Shown piece after piece: positions 1 through 6,640 of a stretch of DNA of 64,000 nucleotides. The stretch is from Chitinophagaceae bacterium. Lineage in GTDB: Bacteria; Bacteroidota; Bacteroidia; Chitinophagales; Chitinophagaceae. Every line of letters begins with the position of its first letter. Positions within the stretch are counted from its first letter, which is position 1. Where the stretch lies: the NCBI GenBank assembly GCA_023957125.1, contig JAMLHL010000010.1, forward strand, positions 85,939-149,938, in the 5' to 3' direction. A program made the translations under genes and the position numbers. The notes beneath the pieces are model-generated. The model had not been told where the DNA came from. It was given only the letters and a program-made list of their open reading frames with translations, and did no database searches.

Positions 1-17
1 CGGAAACCTCAAATCTT

Positions 18-1235
18 ATGCCGCAAGTTTTAACCCATCAGCAATTACTGGAAACAGCAAAGGAATTTGGTACCCCTTTATATGTGTATCATGCCGAAAG
101 GATCACGGAGCAATATCTTCGCCTGAAAGAAGCTTTCAGGGAAACCAACGCCAGCTTTTTTTATGCATGCAAAGCGCTGACGAATGTGAATATCCTGAGA
201 CATATCCGGCAGATCGGGTGCAATGTAGATTGCAGTTCTGTTAATGAAGTAAAGCTCGCTTTATCCGCCGGGTTTGAGCCCGCCCGTATTTTATATACAT
301 CCAATAATATTGCTTTCAGCGAAATAACAGAAGCGGTTGGTCTGGGAGTGAACATTAATATTGATAGTCTTTCCAATCTCCGGAAATTTGCCGATCAATA
401 CGGGCATAGTTACCCCGTTGGCGTTCGCTTACGCCCGAATATTATGGCGGGAGGAAATATCAAAATTTCCACCGGGCACGGCAAAAGCAAGTTTGGGATA
501 CCGGTGGAAGATATAGATAAGGTGATAGATCTGATCAGAGAGAAGGATCTGCAGATACGGACGCTTCATATTCACACCGGAAGCGAAATAAAAGATGTGG
601 AAGTGTTTGTGAAAGGGATTGAAGTGCTGTTTGACCTGGCGCCCCGGTTTCCCGCACTGAAAACGATTGACCTCGGCGGTGGAATTAAGGTGCCCTACAA
701 GCCGGGGGAAGAAGGAACGGATGTGGCATTGCTGGGTAAAAGAGTGAAAGAGGAGTTTGAGGGTTTTGCTGAAAAAACGGGCAGGAGGTTGCAGGTATGG
801 TTCGAGCCCGGCAAGTTTTTGGTGAGTGAAGCCGGTTACCTGATTGTGCAGACCACCGTGTTGAAACAATCGGGCGCGACCTGTTTTGTGGGGGTAGACA
901 GCGGGCTCAATCATTTGATCCGCCCTATGTTTTATGGTTCCTATCATCACATTGAGAATATATCAAACAATTCGGGAGCCTTGCGGCCGTATCATATTGT
1001 GGGTAATATCTGTGAAACAGACAGTTTTGCCGAAGATCGCATGGTGGCTGAGATCCGGGAAGGAGATTACCTGGTATTATACAATGCGGGCGCCTACGGA
1101 TTTGAAATGGCATCCAATTATAATGCAAGATTTAAACCCGCGGAAGTGCTGGTAAAGGACAATAAGGCCCAACTGATCAGAAGGCGTGATACCTTGGATG
1201 ATTTGTTGGCCACTCAGCTTATTTTAAAAGATTGA
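18..1235 (+). CDS. lysA: Diaminopimelate decarboxylase
   Basis: Cytoplasmic PLP enzyme that makes L-lysine and CO2 from meso-diaminopimelate, the last step of lysine synthesis. The 405-residue protein is full length for the alanine-racemase-fold decarboxylases. The PLP lysine is visible as K52 in FFYACKAL. A GGGIKVPY loop fits the phosphate-binding glycine loop, and C332 in NICETDSFA with the following YGFEMASNYN segment matches the C-terminal active-site region supplied by the partner subunit in the dimer. ATG at 18 is used; 17 bases precede it, so its promoter lies outside the window. The related carboxynorspermidine decarboxylases are usually shorter and lack the CETD-type motif in this form, so lysA is preferred. 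Confidence 0.93.
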   Translation: MPQVLTHQQLLETAKEFGTPLYVYHAERITEQYLRLKEAFRETNASFFYACKALTNVNILRHIRQIGCNVDCSSVNEVKLALSAGFEPARILYTSNNIAFSEITEAVGLGVNINIDSLSNLRKFADQYGHSYPVGVRLRPNIMAGGNIKISTGHGKSKFGIPVEDIDKVIDLIREKDLQIRTLHIHTGSEIKDVEVFVKGIEVLFDLAPRFPALKTIDLGGGIKVPYKPGEEGTDVALLGKRVKEEFEGFAEKTGRRLQVWFEPGKFLVSEAGYLIVQTTVLKQSGATCFVGVDSGLNHLIRPMFYGSYHHIENISNNSGALRPYHIVGNICETDSFAEDRMVAEIREGDYLVLYNAGAYGFEMASNYNARFKPAEVLVKDNKAQLIRRRDTLDDLLATQLILKD

Positions 1236-1268
1236 CGTATCTTCCGGCAAAGCTCCTGACTCTAATGT

Positions 1269-2774
1269 ATGATAGCAATGAGGCGATTCTTTTTTTTATT
1301 CCTGTTTATATACCTGGCGGCACCGGCGGATGCCGGAGAAACGGCGGCCACCATCACGTTAAAAGTAAAGAATGGTAAAAAAGCATCCATTGCTTTTACC
1401 CTGCCGGTGAATCATACCGTTTTTTGGGGAGCGGTACGGGAAGATACGCTCAACGGAGAAAACTACCATATTGTATTAACCGAAGCACAAACGGGTTTTG
1501 TGGATATCCGGATCATGAATTTTACCATCCGGCTTTTTGTGCAAAGAGGAGATAATCTCCGGTTGTACATAGATGAAGACAATACGGAGCGTCCCCTGGC
1601 CATAGAGGGCAATAATAAAGCCGGGCAGGAAGCTTTTACTTCCCTGGAACTGCCTTACCCGGGCAACCTGGTGCCGCGTTACAAAGGAGACAGCACTGCT
1701 GTTTTGCTGGAGCAACATGTAGCAACGGATAAGAAAGTGCGGCTCAACCTGTTTAAAGTGCTGTACGACGAGAAGAAGATAGATAAGGCTTTTATGGAAT
1801 TTATGCAGTTGAACCTCGACTATTACCATGCGTCGGTGCTGTCAGAGGTGATATCCGGAAGATATGCTTTAACCTTACTTCCGGAAGATCATCCGGGATA
1901 CAACCCGGTTTTCCCGGCCGATTTTGCTGTTTTATGGGAAGAACTGTATAAGGAATACCCGGTTAATAATATAGCCGCGCTCAAAACTTTTGGATACAAC
2001 CCCGGGTTCACCTCCTATGCCGGTAATTATATCGGTAGTTATCTTAGCTGGATCCGGAATAAAAATAAAGTGGTTCATGCGGTGTCCCGTAATGCTTCAA
2101 CAGAGTTGAACGAAACTTTTGAGTCCATCCGAAACAATCTTTTGCCTGCCGTGGCGGAATATTTAGAAGCCGGTATCTTATTTACAGAGCTGGGCAATGA
2201 ACAGCATTTTTCGGATTTAGTGAAGTATGCGGATCATTTCAGAAGTCAGTATCCCAAGAGTGGCTATATTGCCTACCTGGAGCCGCTGATTGAAAAAGCC
2301 AATACTTATTATGATAAGGTAAAAGGAGAGTTTTTGCCGGAGCAGAAACTGTTACCGGGCTACAGCAGTATCAATTCTTTCGGAGAGCTGATGGCTCCCT
2401 TTAAAGGAAAAGTGGTTTTTATTGAGTTCTGGGCAAGTTGGTGTATTACCTGCAAAGATCAGTTTGATCACGAAGATGATCTCAACAGGTTTTTACAATC
2501 GAAAGGAGTGGAGCATCTGTTCATTTCTGTGGATAATGACTTACAGGATACGAAATGGAAGGAACTGATCAAATATTATAACCTCCGGGGCAGCCATATA
2601 AGGGCTAATGAAAGTTTATTGCGGGATTTGTCACGCATTTTCTGGCAGGGGAAAGGGTATGCATTGCCGTTATATGTAATACTCAATCGTACCGGATACA
2701 TTGTTGAATCTGACGCTCCCCGGCCATCCGAAAAAAGAAAATTGTATTCGGAGATCGGGAAGTATGCGGATTAG
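1269..2774 (+). CDS. TlpA-like thioredoxin-fold protein, exported
   Basis: A 501-residue envelope protein with an N-terminal signal peptide (hydrophobic FFFLFLFIYLAAPADA). A long central region of no recognised family (about residues 30-370) is followed by a C-terminal thioredoxin fold. The redox motif is CITC (C392-C395) in FIEFWASWCITC, with a likely cis-proline in ALPLY near residue 466. Many Bacteroidota carry such TlpA/ResA-type proteins, which reduce or rearrange disulfides in the periplasm; the substrate here cannot be read from sequence. It starts 33 bases after lysA on the same strand and may be co-transcribed, though no functional link is evident. Confidence 0.8.
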   Translation: MIAMRRFFFLFLFIYLAAPADAGETAATITLKVKNGKKASIAFTLPVNHTVFWGAVREDTLNGENYHIVLTEAQTGFVDIRIMNFTIRLFVQRGDNLRLYIDEDNTERPLAIEGNNKAGQEAFTSLELPYPGNLVPRYKGDSTAVLLEQHVATDKKVRLNLFKVLYDEKKIDKAFMEFMQLNLDYYHASVLSEVISGRYALTLLPEDHPGYNPVFPADFAVLWEELYKEYPVNNIAALKTFGYNPGFTSYAGNYIGSYLSWIRNKNKVVHAVSRNASTELNETFESIRNNLLPAVAEYLEAGILFTELGNEQHFSDLVKYADHFRSQYPKSGYIAYLEPLIEKANTYYDKVKGEFLPEQKLLPGYSSINSFGELMAPFKGKVVFIEFWASWCITCKDQFDHEDDLNRFLQSKGVEHLFISVDNDLQDTKWKELIKYYNLRGSHIRANESLLRDLSRIFWQGKGYALPLYVILNRTGYIVESDAPRPSEKRKLYSEIGKYAD

Positions 2775-2846
2775 AATGCGGTGGATATGAAGATGGTGAA
2801 GAAACGGGGATTTATTTTTATTTTGTGATCGCTAAATATTACTTTT

Positions 2847-3443
2847 TTGATCCGAAAGGATAAATACCACGATGCACAATTAATTGGGGAACTACGGCAA
2901 AATAATGCTGAGGCATTCATTGAATTATATAACAGGTATCATGCAAAGATGTATAGCTGGCTGATCCGTTTTGTTAAACTGCCTGATCTTGCTGAAGATA
3001 TCATCCAGGATACTTTTTTGAAAATCTGGGAGATCAGGCATCGCCTCAATCCGGCACAATCTTTCCCTGCCTATCTATACCGTATAAGCCGCAATAAAGC
3101 CTTTAAATTATTAAAGAAGATATCACTGGATGAAACGCTCAGGAAACAGGTATTGATCCGGTTTGAAATGGAGTCAGACGACCCCGAAAAAAGATTACGG
3201 TGGTTGCAATACCAGCGGTTGCTGGAAAATGCGATTAACCGGTTGCCCGCACAACGACGAAAAGTATTTAAGCTGTGCAGACAAAGCAATAAAACATACG
3301 ATGAAGTGGCGAATGAGTTAGGCATTTCGCGTAATACGGTGAAGGAACACATGATGAAAGCCATGCAGGACATCAGGCAATATTTCTACCGGTACGGTGA
3401 GATCAGCCTCATCCTGTTGTTGCTCAGTGAGGTTATTTTTTAA
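2847..3443 (+). CDS. ECF sigma factor of the SusCD/FecR type
   Basis: Sigma-70 family ECF factor, 198 residues. Region 2 is around FIELYNRYHAKMYSW to DTFLKIWEIR. Region 4 is around INRLPAQRRKVFKL to ELGISRNTVKEHM, giving the -33 recognition helix. The hydrophobic C-terminal tail (ISLILLLLSEVIF) is common in Bacteroidota members. The start is TTG at 2847; the next in-frame ATG lies inside region 2, so it is too late. Such sigmas normally sit directly before a FecR anti-sigma and a SusC/SusD pair. Here FecR follows only after 939 bases, because a toxin/antitoxin pair lies between them on the other strand. Its 3' end overlaps the toxin gene's 3' end by 11 bases. Confidence 0.9.
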   Translation: MIRKDKYHDAQLIGELRQNNAEAFIELYNRYHAKMYSWLIRFVKLPDLAEDIIQDTFLKIWEIRHRLNPAQSFPAYLYRISRNKAFKLLKKISLDETLRKQVLIRFEMESDDPEKRLRWLQYQRLLENAINRLPAQRRKVFKLCRQSNKTYDEVANELGISRNTVKEHMMKAMQDIRQYFYRYGEISLILLLLSEVIF

Positions 3444-3849
3444 GTGTTTGAAGATAGCTTTCTGCATCCATTACCGGAATGAGTGCATTTTTAAAATCTT
3501 TTTCATTTCGCGTAATGATCACATCACAGTTTGTTGCAATGGCGCTGAAATACTGCATAGCATCTTCAAAGTCTTTAAAGCCGGAATTGATCGCTTTTTC
3601 AACTACTTCACCATCCATAATTGATAGGCTGCAAATCAGCTTGAATTTCCTGATCTTTTCAAGCGCAACTTTAGCATTTTCATATTTTGAGAGCAGGTAG
3701 TAAGCATTTGATACCGAACTTGGAGAAGTATATATTCTAATTTTCTTTTGGTCTGCTAAAGTCAGGACTTTTGCCGCCGGCTCATAGAAGTTTTCTCTTT
3801 CTCCAAGAAAGTCAATCACGATATTCGTATCTAAAAAAATCCGCTGCAT
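3433..3849 (-). CDS. PIN-domain toxin (VapC-like ribonuclease)
   Basis: A 138-residue PIN-domain protein, probably a Mg-dependent endoribonuclease held inactive by the antitoxin encoded just upstream. Acidic residues expected in the PIN active site are visible: D8 in IFLDTNIVIDFL, the acidic FKDFEDAMQY segment and the D in NCDVIITRNEKDF near the C-terminus. It starts two bases after the antitoxin stop codon, so the two form one operon. The gene runs against the flanking sigma and FecR genes, and its base composition is more AT-rich than theirs, consistent with a mobile module inserted here. Confidence 0.85.
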   Translation of the reverse strand: MQRIFLDTNIVIDFLGERENFYEPAAKVLTLADQKKIRIYTSPSSVSNAYYLLSKYENAKVALEKIRKFKLICSLSIMDGEVVEKAINSGFKDFEDAMQYFSAIATNCDVIITRNEKDFKNALIPVMDAESYLQTLKK

Positions 3850-3851
3850 CC

Positions 3852-4106
3852 CTATTGATATTTTTTGTCTAGAAAATCAAGATATTTTTCTCTTGCTTTT
3901 TTGGCATCAATGTTTGCAGGAATACTTTTTCCACTGGAAATACTCTTTACAAAAGGCGAAATCTCAAAGTCATTATTTTGATCACGTGTTAATGAATCAA
4001 GGTAGTTTTCTATTAATCTTGATAAGCTTGTTTTTTTATTTGAAGCGTACTGCTTAGCACGCTCAATCACTCTTTCGCTCAATCTTAATGTCAATTTACT
4101 ATCCAT
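3852..4106 (-). CDS. DUF6364-like antitoxin of the PIN pair
   Basis: A small DNA-binding antitoxin, about 84 residues from the ATG at 4106 (MDSKLTLRLSERVIERAKQ). The reading frame stays open to 4130, but the MDSKLTLRL start matches how ribbon-helix-helix antitoxins of this kind begin. The N-terminus (KLTLRLSERVIERAKQYASNKKTSLSRLIENYL) has the ribbon-helix-helix pattern: a short beta strand, then two helices. The C-terminal part (SISSGKSIP) probably wraps the toxin. It lies upstream of the toxin by 2 bases. A likely operator/promoter with an inverted repeat sits directly upstream, suggesting autoregulation. Confidence 0.8.
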   Translation of the reverse strand: MDSKLTLRLSERVIERAKQYASNKKTSLSRLIENYLDSLTRDQNNDFEISPFVKSISSGKSIPANIDAKKAREKYLDFLDKKYQ

Positions 4107-4119
4107 ATCACATACATTT

Positions 4120-4152
4120 AGTACGGCCAAATATACAAATTTTATACGTACT
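4120..4152 (-). promoter_or_regulatory. Antitoxin promoter with inverted-repeat operator
   Basis: On the minus strand TATATTTG (4135-4128) matches the Bacteroidota -7 consensus TAnnTTTG. It is bracketed by a perfect 6-bp inverted repeat, AGTACG at 4120-4125 and CGTACT at 4147-4152. A repeat around the promoter is what an autorepressing antitoxin would bind. No good -33 TTTG is seen, so the promoter call rests on the -7 element and position. Confidence 0.5.
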
Positions 4153-4206
4153 TTATAGCCTGGTTGATTAATTTTTCAGACTTTTCACTTCTTAAACAGC
4201 CTATTC

Positions 4207-4286
4207 AACCCTTTCAGGGTTATGTTCTTCATCTGCCCTACCCCCGGCCTTGTTGGGGGCTATTGATAGGTATAGCCCTTCGGGCT
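4207..4286. repeat. Three-hairpin intergenic repeat
   Basis: Three short hairpins in 80 bases: AACCCTTTCAGGGTT (4207-4221), CCCCCGGCCTTGTTGGGGG (4241-4259) and AGCCCTTCGGGCT (4274-4286, with a short T/A-rich tail). The combination resembles a hairpin-rich intergenic repeat that recurs in Bacteroidota genomes. It fills part of the 276-base gap between the antitoxin and fecR. It may act as terminator or be a non-autonomous repeat. The bases after it (4290-4330) contain fragments like AACCTGAAAC, related to heptamer tracts elsewhere in the window. Confidence 0.55.
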
Positions 4287-4382
4287 TTTACCCCCAAACC
4301 TGGAACTTGCAACCTGAAACTTTTTCCACCCCCACCCACCCTGTTTTTCTTTTCCGGGATTTATACCTAATAAATCCACAGA

Positions 4383-5612
4383 ATGGAAAAAGATAAAACC
4401 TATTATAAGCAATTGATCGCCCGCTATCTCGACGATGAATGCACGGCGGAAGAGCTGGAGGAAGTATTGGATTACATAGGGAAAGACGAAGCGAATCGTT
4501 TGATGCTGGAGCAGATGCGGGCAGCCCACGAGCAGTCGTTCAGCCGGGAACTGCCGCTGGAGGAAAATGAATGGAGCGAACGGGTAAGATTAGAATTATT
4601 GAAGAGAACCGGCGCTGGTATAGTGGTGCCATTTTATAAAAGAAGATTTGCCAGGGTAGCGGCAGCCATTATTTTAGTACTGGTTTCTGCAGCCGCTTAT
4701 TATTACCTGAATGATGGAAGCAGATCTGTGGCGCCTGCGGTGGCCTCAGAAAATAAAAATGAAAACATTATTCCCGGAGGGAACAAAGCCACATTAACGC
4801 TGGCAGACGGTTCCGTAATAGATCTCAACGAAGCGGAGAACGGAGACGTGGCGCTTCAGGGAAATGCGAAGGTCATTAAGATAGAGGGGCAGCTTAGTTA
4901 TGCTACGTCCGGTGGGCAAGACAATGGGGTTGCGTATAATACCGTTACCACACCCCGTGGCGGACAGTATGTGATAGTATTAGCCGATGGCAGCAAAGTG
5001 TGGCTCAATGCCGCGTCTTCGCTGAAATTCCCAACAACGTTCAAAAATGCCGCCAGGCAGGTAGAGCTGACCGGAGAAGGATACTTTGAAATTGCTAAAA
5101 GTGTATTGCCGGGTGGGAAAAAGCAGCCATTCCATGTGAATATAAAATCTGCCACAGGCAATGGCGGCATTATCGAAGTTTTAGGCACCCATTTTAATAT
5201 AATGGCTTACGATGAAGAAGCAGCAATAAACACCACCCTGCTCGAAGGGTCAGTTAAGGTAAATATGCCGGACAAAACTGTGTTCCTGACCCCTGGCCAA
5301 CAGGCACATATAACAAAGTCTGACAAAAGAACAGAGGTGCTTACCGGTGTTGATATTGAAACTGTAGTTGCCTGGAAAAACGGGGCGTTCTGGTTTGACA
5401 ACTTGGATGTGAAAGCCATTATGCGACAAATAGCGCGGTGGTATGATGTTAATATCGTGTATGAAGCGGGGCTTCCGGAAACAGGTCTTTCAGGAAAAAT
5501 TGAGCGTAAAAAAAATATCGGGCAATTACTGGAAATTCTTGAAACTACACATAAGGTTCAGTTTAATATTAAAGGGAAGAATATAATCGTATCCCCTTAT
5601 AAAGAATCATAA
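4383..5612 (+). CDS. FecR-family anti-sigma factor
   Basis: Inner-membrane anti-sigma regulator of 409 residues. The N-terminal cytoplasmic part (about 1-85) contains the sigma-binding region, one membrane span follows at about residues 89-108 (ARVAAAIILVLVSAAAYYYL), and the periplasmic part holds the FecR domain (TPRGGQYVIVLADGSKVWLN) and a C-terminal DUF4974 domain (about 335-405). In this family the periplasmic part senses the N-terminal STN domain of the partner SusC transporter and controls the ECF sigma. Both the sigma (2847) and a SusC N-terminus (5763) are here, but that SusC is truncated just after the STN domain, so the normal signalling partner is missing. Confidence 0.92.
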   Translation: MEKDKTYYKQLIARYLDDECTAEELEEVLDYIGKDEANRLMLEQMRAAHEQSFSRELPLEENEWSERVRLELLKRTGAGIVVPFYKRRFARVAAAIILVLVSAAAYYYLNDGSRSVAPAVASENKNENIIPGGNKATLTLADGSVIDLNEAENGDVALQGNAKVIKIEGQLSYATSGGQDNGVAYNTVTTPRGGQYVIVLADGSKVWLNAASSLKFPTTFKNAARQVELTGEGYFEIAKSVLPGGKKQPFHVNIKSATGNGGIIEVLGTHFNIMAYDEEAAINTTLLEGSVKVNMPDKTVFLTPGQQAHITKSDKRTEVLTGVDIETVVAWKNGAFWFDNLDVKAIMRQIARWYDVNIVYEAGLPETGLSGKIERKKNIGQLLEILETTHKVQFNIKGKNIIVSPYKES

Positions 5613-5673
5613 ACCCTTTTTCTTAACCAAAATACATACAATAATGTAATAACCTGCTTTAGCCAAAACAAAA

Positions 5674-5700
5674 GCCGGAAGTGCTACCAACACTCCCGGC
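5674..5700. other. Hairpin in the susC leader
   Basis: GCCGGAAGTG and CACTCCCGGC form a 10-bp stem with one mismatch and a 7-base loop, in the gap between fecR and the susC remnant. There is no T-run after it on the + strand, so it looks less like a plain terminator than an attenuator or mRNA-stability hairpin. That role is inference. Confidence 0.5.
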
Positions 5701-5762
5701 GGATGGGCAATTAAAATTCAAACGATCACACTCAAATTTTCAAAACCCAAACATTCAAAATT

Positions 5763-6116
5763 ATGGATTCACGATTGTTTTACCAAGTTCAGAAGAGTTC
5801 TGGTAAATTTTTTATTAAAAAGCTGTTGATTATGAAGCTAACTGCAGTTTTGATCCTTGCGTTCACCTTACAACTTAATGCAAAAACGTATTCACAGGAA
5901 ATACGTATTTCCGAGAAAAATATTTCTCTTTCAAAAGTTTTCCGGCTTATTGAGAAGCAAACGGGTTATTCGTTCATCTACGAGAACAAGGCCCTGAGGA
6001 AGGCTAAACCTGTTTCCCTTGATATAAGGAATACCGACCTCACTGAGGTGCTGAATATGTGCTTCAAAGAACAGCCTCTACCTCTTTATGTCGTATTCCG
6101 ACCTGTGCTTCTATAA
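5763..6116 (+). pseudogene. SusC transporter remnant, N-terminal STN part only
   Basis: The first ~105 residues look like a normal STN-type SusC: a basic leader, a signal peptide (LTAVLILAFTLQLNAKTYSQ), then the STN secretin/TonB short domain (ISEKNISLSKVFRLIEKQTG to LTEVLNMCFKEQPL). Full SusC proteins exceed 1000 residues. Here homology stops at about base 6075 and the frame runs out at 6116 through sequence that, read one frame over, is the C-terminal part of a SusD. Plug and barrel are gone, so no transporter can be made. A short periplasmic STN peptide could still be produced and could in principle touch FecR. Confidence 0.85.
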
Positions 6117-6543
6117 AGCAGAAGCGGCATTGCTTGGGTGGGCAGGTCTTCAGCCCGGCGATGCTGAAGCATTTTACCGGGATGGGATAAAAGCAGCCAT
6201 GAAGGTTGATCCCTACAACATACCGGATGCCGACATCACTACTTATCTCGACAATGAAGGAACACTTTCAGGAACCGAAGAAGAGCAGCTGGGAAAGATC
6301 ATGGGCCAGAAATGGATCAGCCTGTTCATGCGGCATTATGAAGCTTATGCTGAGTGGCGCCGTACGGGGTATCCAAAGCTGATCCCCGGTCCAAACCAGG
6401 GAGTGACAAATGGTACAATACCCCGCAGAGGGGTCTACTCCGGCACTGAGCGCTTTCGCAACCCGGATGAATACAATGCTGCTGCTGCCCGGATGTCGAA
6501 TGGCGACAGCTATTTGAGTAAGGTATGGTGGGATAAAAAGTAA
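6076..6543 (+). pseudogene. SusD remnant, C-terminal part only
   Basis: The C-terminal ~155 residues of a SusD/RagB surface lipoprotein. LYLFMSYSDLCFYKAEAA and the motif FMRHYEAYAEWRRTGYPKL are typical of SusD C-termini, followed by the usual tail ending in KVWWDKK. The N-terminal signal, lipobox and TPR part are missing. It joins the SusC remnant at about 6073-6080 in a different frame, so one deletion probably removed the rest of susC and most of susD. From usual family lengths, roughly 4 kb or more is missing (an estimate). Confidence 0.85.
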
Positions 6544-6582
6544 AAAGCACGCTGCTGTTATGTCAGACGTGAAACGACAAAT

Positions 6583-6609
6583 GTGAGACCATCACGTTTA
6601 TCGTCTCAC
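6583..6609. terminator. Hairpin between susD remnant and GH116 gene
   Basis: GTGAGAC (6583-6589) and GTCTCAC (6603-6609) form a 7-bp stem followed by TTCTCTC. It could end transcription from the broken locus or be an operator for the GH116 gene 31 bases downstream. The T-tract is weak. Confidence 0.4.
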
Positions 6610-6640
6610 TTCTCTCAAAGAAATAGCGCTACTTTAGCGT

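Noticed and set aside
429..950. Minus-strand open frame opposite lysA
   Set aside because: No family resemblance; lysA on the other strand explains the openness.
5763..6116. A real small STN protein gene
   Set aside because: The last residues are SusD sequence read out of frame, so the end is an accident of deletion, though expression of the peptide cannot be excluded.
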